Assembly: GCA_009746045.1 (NCBI GenBank)
Contig: RPFO01002336.1
Coordinates: 1 to 43,397, forward strand
DNA from: Mesostigma viride
Lineage: Eukaryota > Streptophyta > Mesostigmatophyceae > Mesostigmatales > Mesostigmataceae
Direction: 5' to 3'
DNA: 43,397 nt
Part shown: positions 24,934 to 35,455 of the stretch, piece after piece
Numbering within the stretch: position 1 is the first letter of the stretch
Layout: the number at the start of each line of letters is the position of its first letter
Made by a program: the position numbers and the translations under genes
The notes under the pieces: model-generated
Seen by the model: the letters and a program-made list of their open reading frames with translations, nothing else
What the model was told of the DNA's origin: nothing
Databases searched by the model: none

Positions 24934-25917
24934 TCATGCACTCTTGATCCTCTTGGCCTGCGCCTCCCGGTGCTGTTCCATGAGGCGCTTGTTCTCGTTC
25001 ACGACGGCCTGGTCTCTCTTCCCGGCGATGCTGTCGTAGTACCCCATCTGCCTGAGACCCGGGGCGATGGAGTTGCGGATCTGCACGGCGCTGGCTACCG
25101 GGTCGCGGCCGGCCTTCACGTTCTCGGCTTGCTGGATGTTGAAGAAGCTGGTCAGGTGGTTCATCTTGTCGGTGAAGGTGTCGCGGGTGAGCTGGCTGGG
25201 CTTGGTCAGCCCCTGCGACTTGCGGTAGTCCGCGGTGCAGGCGTAACCAGTCACTAGCTCGTTGGCGAGGTTGTTCACCGCGGCGTAGTCGCTCCTCTTG
25301 GCGTCCTTCTTGTTGTCGTGGAGGCTTTTCATGGCGGCCTTGGTCGACTCGCACGATTGGATCCGGGGTTCCCTATCCAGGTTGGCGTCCCGGGCGTCGG
25401 CGCGGGCGTATATCTCGTCCGCCAGGGACCTGTCTCCGTCCAAGTAGCGCTCGATGAAGTCGGCCATATGCTGGCGGAAGGCGTCGGCGCGGCGCCCAGG
25501 GAGCACCATTACGATCTGGACAAGCACATTCCTGGTCGCCACAGGGGTTGCCCGCTGCCCCTTACCGGGAAAAGTGAACTCCGGACAATTTGTCCGGAGT
25601 TCCGAATGCTCCTTCTCAAGCCTCGCCCAGTATCTCAGCGCACTGTTCTTGGAGTCACTGGCGAACGTCCCATTCTCGTCCATGAAGCAAATCACCCTCA
25701 CGAGGTCGATGACCGACGCGAGGCCGTCGGGCGTGACGCGGATCTTGCCCGCGAAGATGTCAGCCCCGCTCGGCCCGTCGGCGCGCACCGGGGCGAGGTA
25801 CGACTGCAGCGCGCTCCTGGGGGGCTTGGGCGCCTCCGCGGCGTCCGCTGCGCCACTCGTTTCGGGGGCGGGGGTGTCCGCGCCGTCCGCGCGCGTCTCG
25901 GGCGTGGCTGTGGCCAT
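24934..25917 (-). CDS. BRO-N-like protein, paralogue of the gene at 17481
   Basis: An intact 327-residue protein. A Pro/Ala-rich N-terminus (about residues 1-35) precedes SALQSYLAPVRADG and DIFAGKIRVTPDGLASVIDL. The core has FPGKGQRATPVATRNVLVQI, MVLPGRRADAFRQHMADFIE and RYLDGDRSLADEI, the BRO-N-like signature, and the C-terminal half contains RIQSCESTKAAMKSLHDNKK. It shares domain order and many residues with the 17481 gene, so the pair arose by duplication. Probably a DNA-binding regulator. It is upstream of, and on the same strand as, the adhesin gene. Confidence 0.75.
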   Translation of the reverse strand: MATATPETRADGADTPAPETSGAADAAEAPKPPRSALQSYLAPVRADGPSGADIFAGKIRVTPDGLASVIDLVRVICFMDENGTFASDSKNSALRYWARLEKEHSELRTNCPEFTFPGKGQRATPVATRNVLVQIVMVLPGRRADAFRQHMADFIERYLDGDRSLADEIYARADARDANLDREPRIQSCESTKAAMKSLHDNKKDAKRSDYAAVNNLANELVTGYACTADYRKSQGLTKPSQLTRDTFTDKMNHLTSFFNIQQAENVKAGRDPVASAVQIRNSIAPGLRQMGYYDSIAGKRDQAVVNENKRLMEQHREAQAKRIKSA

Positions 25918-25957
25918 GTCGTGGATGGGGGGCGGAGGGCGTCTCGGTATTTATGGA

Positions 25958-28900
25958 TTACGCGGGGGGTGTGGCGGGAGTGCCCCACTTTTCCGAGAGG
26001 TAGATGCGGATCTGTTCGAGCTCGGCCGCGGTCTTGGCGGTGCTGTAGATCAGGATCTCGCCGGTCCATCCGTCCCAGTTACGAGTGCTCCAATCTATAT
26101 CTGCGCCCACGCAGATCCTTCCGGGATTCTGTACCGCCGTACCGGTGTACGCCCCACCATCTCTACCATCAAATCTGGTGATGGACGTTTTTGGCGTGCT
26201 TCCTAGGTCGCACGACAGCGCCAGCACGTGCGCCCGGCCGTCGTAAAACTCTGCATTCGTGCAGATCGGTTGAGTGGCTCCGTCGGTACCCAAAAGCGCA
26301 TAAAACTTGTAATCGTCGCAGTTGTTGCATATGCCCAGTCCGTAATTACTTTGAGCACCGACAACGAGGCCTTTCAAGCTACTACCTGATAGTCGAGGGT
26401 AAACACTCGGGGTGTTTGATTTTGCGACGACAATCAAGGTGTTTTGCGGACGACCCCAAAAAAACCCGTCGCTCTGGAGCCCGTTACGCAAACTGTAACT
26501 GAATTGAAGAGACCGCTTAGAGTTTAAGCTAGTGTTGTCGATGGTCGGCGCATTGGCGGTGAAGCACAGTAAGTGCTGGGTCCCCTTCTTGTCTTTCATG
26601 CCCCTTACTGAAGTCGTGGCGAGCGTGGTAAAATTGGTGTCGCTGTACAGCGTCGACGAGTCCGTGGGATCGTACCACGCGTACAGGGACGAGTCGGTGG
26701 CGGGGTTGTATGGCGTATAGGTGAACGAAAGCGAGTTCGAAGCCGAGTTGCCGGTCCCGAACACCGCGTCTGTCACGGCCCCTGCGCCGACGCTGAAGGA
26801 CGTGGCGGAATTGGCCGTCGTCGCCGTCACGTTGAACGTGTACGACGCCCCGCTGCCGACCAAATTGGAGGCGGTCCCGTTTGTCACCGTGATGTCGCCC
26901 AACGCGAAACCGGTCACCGCTCGACTGAAAGTCGCCGTCGCGGATATGAAACTCCAGGCGGAAGTGGACCCCGCGGACGTTGACAGCGTGACGGTGGGCT
27001 GAGGGGCATACGTGAAAGACAGCGTGTTGGAAGCCACGTTGGCGTTCCCTGAAGCGTCCACGACGGTGCCGGCGCCCACGCTGACGGACGTGGAGGAGTA
27101 GGCGGTCGTGGGCGTCACCTGGAAGGCGTACGACGCCCCGCTGCCGGTCAGGTTGGCGGCGGTCCCGTTGGTCACGGTGATGTCGCCCAAGGCGAACCCC
27201 GTGACCGACGTGCTGAACGTGGCCGTCACGTCCACGGGGCTGGTGGTGGGCGTCGAGCCCGCGGTCGTCGCGAGAGTCACCGTCGGAGGGGAGTACGTGA
27301 AGGACAGGGTGGAGGATGCCGTGTTGCCTACCGCGGCTCCGAGCGCGGTGTCGTAGGCGGCGTTCGCGCCCACGGCCACCGTCGTGGCTTGGTAGGCGGT
27401 CAGCGCGGTCACGTCGAACGTGTAATTGTTGCTCAGGAACGGGCCGGCCAGATTAGAGGCCGTCGCGTTGGTGAGGGCGATGTCGCCCAACTCGAACCCG
27501 GTGACGGCGGCGCTGAACGTGGCGGTCACCTGGACCGGGTTGCCGGTCGGCGTCGAGCTGGCCGTGGTCAGTGTGACGGTGGGCCGCGGCGGCGTGTAGG
27601 TGAACGTCAACTGGTTCGCGACGATGTTGAGCTTCCCGGACGCCGTCTGGGCCGCGTTGGCAGCCACATCTACGGTCGTGGGCGTGAAGGGGGTGGTGGG
27701 CGTGACCGTGATCGTGTACGTGGTGCCGCTGCCCGAGAAAGCCGTGACGGACCCGTTGGTCACCGCGACGTCCCCGGACGCGAAGTCCGCGACGGATTCG
27801 GAGAAGGTGGCGGTCACGGAGACGGGGCTGGTCGTCGGGGTCGCGGTGGAAGTGGTCAGGCCGACGGTGAGAAGAATCGTCTGCGGAGTCCCCCACTTGT
27901 TCACGAGGTACCCGCGGATCAGCTCCAACTCGGCGGAGGTCTTCGCGGTGTTGTAGATGAGGATCTCGCCAATCCACCCGTCGAAGGCGCGGACTGCGTT
28001 ATTCGAATCGCCACCGACGGCGAGATTGCCTGTGAAGGTTTCGGGATCTGACCCGCCAGCCGCGTCTGCGGTACGCCCGTCGAATCTGGTTGTGCAAGTG
28101 TTCGATACCGTGTCCACCGAAAGCGCGAGGACGTGCTGCGAGTTGTCGAAAAAATGATGTCTTACGGCCATCGAGACATATACCTGGGTTGTCCCAGGAC
28201 CCTGTGTCACGGCTACGACGTTACCTGGCCCTGTGGTATGGTAACTTAACCGATTCGCTCTCACCGACGTCGTGCTTCCAAACATGAATCCTCTGATATA
28301 GTCCGTGGTTCCGGGGTTGTTGGTGTCGGGGTACGTAGCAGTTATCAGCTGTTTGGCGACTATCACCACGGACGACTTGGTCCCGATAGATCCCCAGAAT
28401 GTAGAGGAGGACGAGGTCAGAAGTCCGGAGCGACTGTTGATGAAGCGGAGGGACGTCTTCCCGTTGAGCTCGGTGGTGTCCAGTGTGGGCGTCTTCGCGG
28501 AATTGGACTGGGACACGTGATACCCCGAGGCCAGGTTCTTCTTGTCGTTCATCCGCAGCACGTTCCCTCCCGCGGTGCTCTGGACGGCGGTGCCCCCCGT
28601 GTTGCTGAAAAGGGTGGTGCCGTCCGACGGGTCGTACCACGCGTACAAAGCGGTGTCTAAGGAGGGGTCGTACGAGTAGGTGAAGCTGAGGGTCGCGGCC
28701 GCCGTGTTGCCGAACCCCGTCAAGGTGTCCGTCGCGACGTCGGCGCCCACGTTCACGGTCGTCGCGTTGTCGGCCATGGTGGGGGTGACGTTGAACGTGT
28801 AGGTGGCGGCGTCGACGGCGACGAAGTCGGAGACGCTCGCGTTGGTCACGGCGACGTCGCCCACCACGAATCCGGTGACCGGGCGGGTGAAGGTGGCCGT

Positions 28901-30528
28901 CACGGGCCTGGCGACGGGGTTGGGCGTCCGGGGAGTCAGGCTCGTAGTGGAGAGGGTCACCGCGGGCGGGGGGGCGTACGTGAAGGTCACGGGGTTCGCC
29001 GCGGTGTTGCCGTCCCCGAGCGAGTCCACGGCGGCGCCGGCGCCCACGCTCACGGTGGTAGGAGAGTAGGGGGTAATATCCTTGAGCGCGATGGTGTAGG
29101 TCGTGCCGCTGCCGGTCACGGTGTCGACGGTCCCGTTGGTCACGGAGACGTCGCCGATCGCGAACCCGGTGACGGTCTTGGAGAAGGTGGCCGTCACGGC
29201 GGGGCTGCTGGCCAGGTACGACGCGGCGGCCGTCAGGGTGAGCAAGGGAGGGGTGGACATGACCACGACGTGTTCGTACGCTTGACTGTACGCGCCCGAG
29301 GATCCCTTGGCGACGACGTAGACGTGGTAGGTGGCGGAGGGGGTCAGCCCCGAGATCACCAGGGGGGTGGAACTCACGGTCCCGTCACTGTCGCGGTTGA
29401 CCGCCGCGGATGCCACCAACTGGGACGCGGCCACGCCCGACCTGGTGTAGATCTCGGCGGCGGTGGCGGAGGCCTTGGAGGCGCTGTACACGCGACACAG
29501 GACCGCCCAGTTGTTCCCCCCGACATGGCGAGGGAGTGGGTAACGGTGATCGTGGTCGCGGTGGCCGTCGGAGCGGGCACGGATCCGGAGAACGTCTCCG
29601 CGCCGAAGGTGGCGCTCAGGTTCCTGAGATGCACGGTGGCGTAGGTGTTCGTGTCCGCCTGCGCGACCGGGGAGGAGAGCGTGATCCTGAGGGATACGCG
29701 GTAGGCCGATCCGGCGTTCATGGTAATCCTGCCAACGCCGGCCCATGCCAGGGACTTCTTCCAGCTCCACCGCCCGTCGGCGAAGGATCCGTTGACGCTC
29801 ACGGCCTCGTCGGATGCCATGTCCGCCTCGCGGACCACCTCGTCATCGTATAGGCCCGTCCCGACCGCGGTGTCGTGCACGCGCACCTTGACGCTGATCA
29901 GGTTGCCGCCCCCGCCGCTGCCGATCTGCAGACCGCGGAGGAAGAGGGTCAAGCCGTCGATCAACGCGCTTTGGGCGTGGGGAAACGCGTTGATGACCGC
30001 GACGGATTGGCCGGAGGGCGGGGAACCGAAGGAGGCGTACCGAAAGGCGGGCGTCTGGGTCTCGGCCCACGGGACGACAGCGGTGAACACTCGACTCCGA
30101 CGCGCGTACTCCGTTTGCGATATAGTGTACGGCCCCCACTTGGAAGTTGCGTAATACCACAACGCGTCCGGTTGGGTGTTGTTGTAATAGTTGGCATCTT
30201 TCTCGGTGTCCGTCACCAACGCGTGGTCGAGGCCCTGCGTGAAGGCGTGCTGGCGAGAGGGCATGTACGATTTGGGGACGAGACTCCCGGTGGCCGCGTT
30301 GGCGTAATCCGCGTCGGCGGGTAAGTGCACGCTGTTTACGAACAGGTCGGATGAGAGCTTGACGTCGCCGTCAAGCACCATCCCGTCCTGGGATATACTC
30401 AACAAGTCAGCGTCCATCGGCATTTTACGAACGACTAGCACTCCGTTGTCCTGAGTAATGATCCACGCGGCGGGTGCCGATCCCGTCACGTGGATAGAGC
30501 AGACTTTCAACACGGACGTGTGGTGCAT
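25958..30528 (-). CDS. Giant fibre/adhesin-like protein with Ig-like repeats and two LamG-like modules; one apparent frameshift
   Basis: About 1,520 residues if the six-C run at 29516-29521 gains one base (ITVTHSLAMSGG then NNWAVLCRVYSASKA). The N-terminal ~340 residues are unique (MHHTSVLKVCSIHVTG). Then come at least eight Ig-like repeats of about 90 residues with the signature ATFS-x-x-VTGFALGDITVTNG ... TYTFNVT ... SVGAGA (Big_12/Big_13-like). Two copies of a ~200-residue jelly-roll module begin LYAWYDP and end GEILIYNTAKT...YL..KWGTP, one internal and one at the C-terminus. No transmembrane segment is seen. Such architecture suits a virion fibre or sugar-binding attachment protein. Without the correction the gene splits into ORFs 29374-30528 and 25958-29770. 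Confidence 0.75.
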
Positions 30529-30561
30529 CTCGATGTTTATTCATTAATACAACGGATATTA

Positions 30562-31398
30562 TTAGTTCTCCAGTCGCGCCACGGACAACTGAGCGGACAC
30601 GGCGATACCCGTGCCCGTGTAGTCCGACAATTGAAGATATATGACATCGGCGGCACTGACTGTGAAAGGGGTCACGCTCTTCTTAACCCAGGCGCCCCTC
30701 GCCGACCCCTGAGGCCCCAACACGTCCACCTGGGGCATGTCGCCGGTAGAGAGCGTCGCCAGGGTGGTGCCGTCAAACTTTTTCACCAGCACCGTGAAGG
30801 CGTGCGTGGCGGCGTTGGGGAGGTTAAAGGCGCTCACACACAGCGTATCAACGTCGATGGTGTAGGGCAGAGAGGGCGCAAACGGGATCCCCGCTCCCGT
30901 AACCATATAGACAGGGGTTCCCGACATGTTCCCGTTGTAATGGAACACCTCGGTCCAGTAGGCCGTCTTTAGCGTCTTGTTCGTCCAGACGGTGCCATTC
31001 CACGCGAGGATCTGACCGCCGGCGGGCGTGCCCGTGTACTCCACATCCGTGGCGTCGTTCAGACTGGCCGGGGCGATGGCCACCTGGTCCGCGTACGCCT
31101 TGGTGACCGCATCGTTGTCGCCGGAGGGGGCGGCCCCCAACACGACCTTTCCGGTGACGAGGAGGTCGCCCGCGACCTGCATGTCGTCGTTCATCAGCCA
31201 GTAGGGGCTGACGGATGGCGCCTTGGGCCCCTGGTCGTCCTCCCTGTACATCATCGCGTCCTGGGTCGCGCCGTCCGCCTTCCGGAACCGCATGGACAAC
31301 TCGTCATCGTGCGTCCTTATCTCGAAGTCCCCGATGTCTCCTCCGTCGCTCTGGATCACCACCGAGGAGGTGCGCACCGTTCCGGTGAGCTGGACCAT
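30562..31398 (-). CDS. Tail-fibre-like protein
   Basis: An intact 278-residue protein. The N-terminal half has MQVAGDLLVTGKVVLGAAP and GDNDAVTKAYADQVAIAP, phrasing typical of phage tail-fibre and virus fibre shafts; LNDATDVEYTGTPAGGQILAWNG is another common fibre motif. The C-terminal half is beta-rich, with no cysteine motif. TGATAG ends 9 bases before the ATG. It lies between two other fibre-like genes on the same strand, with gaps of about 30 bases, suggesting a co-expressed structural cluster. Confidence 0.75.
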   Translation of the reverse strand: MVQLTGTVRTSSVVIQSDGGDIGDFEIRTHDDELSMRFRKADGATQDAMMYREDDQGPKAPSVSPYWLMNDDMQVAGDLLVTGKVVLGAAPSGDNDAVTKAYADQVAIAPASLNDATDVEYTGTPAGGQILAWNGTVWTNKTLKTAYWTEVFHYNGNMSGTPVYMVTGAGIPFAPSLPYTIDVDTLCVSAFNLPNAATHAFTVLVKKFDGTTLATLSTGDMPQVDVLGPQGSARGAWVKKSVTPFTVSAADVIYLQLSDYTGTGIAVSAQLSVARLEN

Positions 31399-31426
31399 TT
31401 CCTTATCCTATCACGGGTAGATATTT

Positions 31427-33108
31427 TCAGTTCAGGGTCCGCATGATGACGTCCGCGGCGGCGTCCGCGATCGAGCCCATGTCGTTCGACCCCGTCACGG
31501 TACACGGCGCGGGGTCGTGGAATACGCGACTGGTGGAGTTGGAGCCGCGCACCTTCACGACCTCGAGGCTCTCGTCGTCGGCGATGCGGAAACCGTACGT
31601 GACGGTCTTGGGCTCCGCGTACATCTCCCGCCACCCGTACAGCAAGGTGTTGGCATCCGTGACAGCCACCCCGTCGATGATTCGCAGGTCGTCGAACCCG
31701 ACGGCCCCCCGCTGGCACCGTGGAGCAGCGACAGTGTCTGGCTTCCCGTCAGCGTGACGGTCTGCGGCGACACCGCCTGCACCCCGTTGACGTAGACGCT
31801 GGCCGAGGTGCCAGCGATGACCAGGGCCGCCACGAGCGGGTCCGCTCCGACCACCGCGGTGCTCGATACCGACCCGCCGCTGTGTTTGAGCGCGACGTGC
31901 CCGTTGTTGAGCAGAACGATGCCGACGTCCCCGCTGAAAATGATGTCCTGTTCCCCGCTCACCGCCGACATGTCCGTTTGGGGAATCACCTTCACGACGA
32001 CGGTGTACGTCGCGGCGAGGGTCAGGTTGTCGACGGACGCGGTCCCGCTCACGATCAACATCCCGTTGTCCCAGGTGATGCCGCTCAGCAGATCGAAAGA
32101 CCTGGCCCCGACGTTGCTGACGTCGGACCCGCCGGTGAACTCCCACCGGTAGGTGTCCGCCCCGCTCACGAGCTGGGAGAGCAGCACCTCGGTCCCCGGC
32201 GCCTTCCTATCAGCCTGCGCGATGGTGCGAGAGATCATGAACTGGCCGCCCTCGAGGTGCCAATACGACCCGGTGTACCCCCCCTTGTCCTGGTTGGTCT
32301 CGGCCGTCCCCATGTTCCATGTGAGGGCTCGCGGGCCGTACGCGGCGTTGCCGGCCACGATGAGGCCGGCGCCGTCGCCCTTCACGTTATCGACGGCACC
32401 GTCCGCGAGAGTGATGGTCTTGTCGTCCACTTGCAGGTTGGTGGTCATGGTGTCGACGCTGTTCAGCACCCCGTCCACCTGCAGCTCGCCCACGATCCGG
32501 ACCACGCCGCTCCCTGGGGCGATCTGCAGGTCGGTGTCGACGGGCGTGGTGATAACTCCCGTGTGCAAGTACAGGTCTTTGTCGACGCGGACGTCCACGG
32601 CCGCGCCTAGATGCAACGAATCCGCGTTGCTGGTCAGCGTGTCCGCAAAAACGGCGACGTCGCATACTTGGACGATGCCCGTCTGGGACGACAGAGTGAG
32701 CGCCCCCGTGGTGGTGTTCACGGCGCCGTCCGCGAAGGTGACGTTCTCCACCCGCACGGCGTTGTCGGGGGCCGTGAGGGAGAGCGGGCCCGTGACGCTG
32801 CTGATTGTACTGCCGGATACCGTGACGTCCCCCACTCGCACGTTCGTCTCCCCGTCGATCGTCAACGTCCCGGGGGCGCTGATGGTGCTGTTTTGGAACG
32901 TGAAGCTCCCGAGGTCCACGGACGTGTCGTTCACGGAGAGGGTGCCCACTACCTGGACGTTCCCTACGGTGGGCTGTAGAATGATGTTGGTGCCGGTGAG
33001 CGTGAGGTCCTTGTTGGTGGCGCTGGCTTCCGTGTCCCCCGCCACCTCGTTGGCGACGATGCGCTTCACCTTGGTGGTCCCCAGGTTCTCGCACAAGTAG
33101 GTCGTCAT
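31427..33108 (-). CDS. Fibre-shaft-like beta-repeat protein, one apparent frameshift
   Basis: About 560 residues. The first 230 consist of short beta repeats of the type VQVVGTLSVNDTSVD, LTIDGETNVRVGDVTVSG and GPLSLTAPDNAVRVENVTF, as in trimeric fibre shafts. A concanavalin-like or jelly-roll middle (SYWHLEGGQFMISRT; ALVIAGTSASVYVNGVQAV) follows. At the six-C run 31705-31710 one base is missing; restored, LLHGASGG continues with VGFDDLRIIDGVAVTD and ends VIMRTLN at 31427. TATGACTAG ends 8 bases before the ATG. It heads the three-gene fibre cluster. Confidence 0.7.
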
Positions 33109-33151
33109 GGCGGCTGCTAGTCATACTAGTGCGAGGAAAAAAAGGGGCCGT

Positions 33152-33744
33152 TTATACCACACTCACGTTCTGCGTGGTCACGGAGCAGGTGCAGATGGGC
33201 GCGTTCCTCTCGAGCGCCATGTAGGGGCGCCTGCACACGCGGCACGTGGGGTATGCGTGCCCGGCCACGGGGGCATTCTCTTCGGCGCACAGGATCTCGA
33301 TCCACGTCGCCTTTGGGACCCGCGACATGGCGATGACCTCGTTCCTGCACGTGTGGACCACCTTGGTGGGCGTCTTTCCATCGTCGAGCGTCTTAATCAT
33401 GAGCGCGCTCCCGTGGATCGGCTCCCCCAGTATCTGTGTGGCGAGACGGTTGTGCTTGCGCGGCTCCGACCCACCCACGTACACGCCTACGGCCTTGCCC
33501 CACGTCTCCTTGCGCCTCGGACGGACGATGTCCATCAACTTGGGGGGGCTTTGCCACCCAACAGCTTCCACACCTCGTGGTAGGAGAAGTCGGGGGGGAA
33601 CCTGACGATCATGGCGGCGTTTCCGAACTCGGGGTCGACCAGTATGGCATTGGGGACATCCTCCTCGGCGGCCGCGGCTCCGTGCCCGTGGTTTGTGGCC
33701 CACTGTTCCATGTGCGACCAGAGCGCGCTCCCGAAAATATCCAT
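33152..33744 (-). CDS. Hypothetical protein with C-terminal zinc ribbon, one apparent frameshift
   Basis: The start is MDIFGSALWSHMEQWATNHG (ATG 33744), with ACTAG 9 bases upstream. The seven-G run 33542-33548 lacks one base; restored, KLLGGKAPP joins KLMDIVRPRRKETWGKAVG. The C-terminus has CAEENAP, YPTCRVCRRPYMALERNAPICTC, a probable four-cysteine zinc site. About 197 residues. The 26 bases between this start and that of the plus-strand gene at 33771 serve both. No family is recognised. Confidence 0.55.
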
Positions 33745-33770
33745 GTGTGCTATCTAGTGAGGGTGGCGAA

Positions 33771-34201
33771 ATGAACCGCAGCAGGGGCGTGATCACCGCC
33801 GACCGAGCCTACAACATGTCTCGAGAATCCGCGCGGGGTAGCCGCATCACGGAGGACCGCATCATGCACACCGTGGAGACGGTGATCGAGTCGAGCGCGC
33901 GCCAGGGGCGGCAGTTCGCCTTCTACACGGTGCCGCTGTACCAGTTCGGGCTGCCCATCTACAAGGCCTCGGAGGTGGTGAAGCACGTCGGACGGCGGCT
34001 GACCCATCGCGGGTTCCGCGTCAAGCAGGTGGGGGAGAACATGGTGTACATCGAGTGGGGGCCGAATGGGGGGGAGAGCAAACCCAAGGCCCCGCCCCCC
34101 GCCAACGGAACCAAGGGGGGACGAACGCGAGGGATTCGATACGCCGCCTGGCGCTCACCCTGCAACGGACCCGCGAGCGGTGTGGATCAGCCACAAGATG
34201 A
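33771..34201 (+). CDS. Conserved large-virus protein (DUF5759-like), 3' end uncertain
   Basis: It starts MNRSRGVITADRAYNMSRES. The region RITEDRIMHTVETVIESSAR, FAFYTVPLYQFGLPIYKASEV and LTHRGFRVKQVGENMVYIEWG matches the pattern of a small family conserved in algal giant viruses (I believe DUF5759); its function is unknown. After a Pro/Lys linker the six-G run at 34115-34120 probably lacks one base; corrected, the frame ends RERCGSATR at 34201. Uncorrected it would run to 34463 through antisense of the next gene, which is unlikely. Divergent from 33744. Confidence 0.55.
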
Positions 34202-34433
34202 GCAGGCCGAGGAGCGCGTCGCTCACGACGGCTTCCATGTCGCAGTCCGCGACGTGGGGCAAGCCCAGTGCCGCGAAGACGGCGCGCGCGTGCTGGGCCA
34301 GCATGCCGCCTCGTCCGTACGTCACGGGACTGGGCTGTTGCGCGCCGCGGAACGGCCTGACCCCCGCCCACGCGGTGGACTGTTGTGGCGAGGCGAACGA
34401 CCAGCTGGGATGGGCGAGTCTGAGGGATGTCAT
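34155..34433 (-). CDS. Small protein with C-terminal membrane helix
   Basis: 92 residues starting MTSLRLAHPSWSFASPQQST, with a C-terminal hydrophobic helix (ALLGLLILWLIHTARG), so it may be tail-anchored. Its 3' end overlaps the 3' end of the plus-strand gene by about 45 bases. No family is recognised. Confidence 0.5.
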   Translation of the reverse strand: MTSLRLAHPSWSFASPQQSTAWAGVRPFRGAQQPSPVTYGRGGMLAQHARAVFAALGLPHVADCDMEAVVSDALLGLLILWLIHTARGSVAG

Positions 34434-34477
34434 GAGTGCGCTTATTACTATTGTGGCGATTAAATATCCGCGGCGTC

Positions 34478-34942
34478 TCAGTTGTACCGTCGGTCACTCA
34501 GGCTATCATATCTCCTCGCTCTCATCACGTGCTCACTCTGGTCGCCTTCATCACCCGACTCGGCGGACAAGTACGCCTCATCCGACTCGGCCGACACATA
34601 CTCGTACCCCGTAGCCGGCTCGAGCACTCCCGCCTTACGAAACTCTTCCACAGAATAGGCGGTCTTGTACCTCTTCGGCGGCCTCCTGGGATAGACTTCT
34701 CCTCTCCACCCCCTTGCCTTGTCCAAGTATAGCTGGGTCTGGTAGTTCTGTTCGCGCACATTTTCCTTATCGACTTCTTTTTTCCCAAGACGCAAGACAT
34801 CTCGGATAACCGGGGTTTCGCCCTTCTTTGCCTTGGACAGATTGTGCTGATGAGCCCCGCCATACCCACCAAAACTCCCAGGGGAGGGGTCCCATTCCGC
34901 GTGACGGGTGTGTTTGTCCTCCATATCGTTGTCGTCACCCAT
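34478..34942 (-). CDS. Hydrophilic hypothetical protein
   Basis: 154 residues, MGDDNDMEDKHTRHAEWDPS..., highly charged and Tyr-rich, probably largely disordered. It contains a short imperfect duplication (YEYVSAESDE then AYLSAESGDE). No cysteine motif or membrane segment. No function is recognised. Confidence 0.5.
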   Translation of the reverse strand: MGDDNDMEDKHTRHAEWDPSPGSFGGYGGAHQHNLSKAKKGETPVIRDVLRLGKKEVDKENVREQNYQTQLYLDKARGWRGEVYPRRPPKRYKTAYSVEEFRKAGVLEPATGYEYVSAESDEAYLSAESGDEGDQSEHVMRARRYDSLSDRRYN

Positions 34943-35061
34943 AATCCCCTCGTTAACAGTGTCTCGTGCAATCGAATCAGGGAAAGGATAACGATTAATA
35001 ATGGGATCGTTCCTGAGTTGCCATCCACGTCCCGTTTCTATTGTACCCGCCCTTTCACGTT

Positions 35062-35289
35062 CTATCTGTCTCCATTCTTCTTCCTCCTGTTCCTCTTTCT
35101 CTCTGCTTCTCTCCGTCTCGCCCGTCTTTCTCTATCTAATATTATCCTTGCTCGGATAATGCTGTTTCGCGCTTTCATTGTGTGCGTTCGAGACTGCCCG
35201 CCACTCCTATGGCGACCACAGTATTGGCTGCCCACAACCGCCGGGTTCTTGCATCTTTGGCGCTGTCTAGTGAGAGACTTGCACTTCAT
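35062..35289 (-). CDS. C-x9-C-x10-C-x2-H zinc-motif protein, very basic
   Basis: 75 residues from ATG 35289: MKCKSLTRQRQRCKNPAVVG ... CGRH is the same short zinc motif as in the genes at 1448, 16373 and 23486. The rest is an Arg-rich helix (RERRARRREAERKRNRRKKN). It is the most basic of the four and a likely nucleic-acid binder. AT-rich sequence at about 35316-35330 precedes it. Confidence 0.65.
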   Translation of the reverse strand: MKCKSLTRQRQRCKNPAVVGSQYCGRHRSGGQSRTHTMKARNSIIRARIILDRERRARRREAERKRNRRKKNGDR

Positions 35290-35455
35290 GGGAGTCAATT
35301 ACAGTTGCGTGATATAAAAAAAAGCATCTTTATTCATCTTGGATCGGAGTAGTATTGCATAGGAAACACAAGGACCACAGCAAACATCCAATTGTGGCAT
35401 GCACGCCAACCACCAACCGGCCACGCGGGCACGGTGATAAACACAAAGGCGCCTC

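Noticed and set aside
29518-29770. N-terminal ~85 codons of the uncorrected adhesin ORF (start at 29770)
   Set aside because: His/Arg-rich out-of-frame reading of the upstream fibre gene; the true N-terminus is at 30528 once one base is restored.
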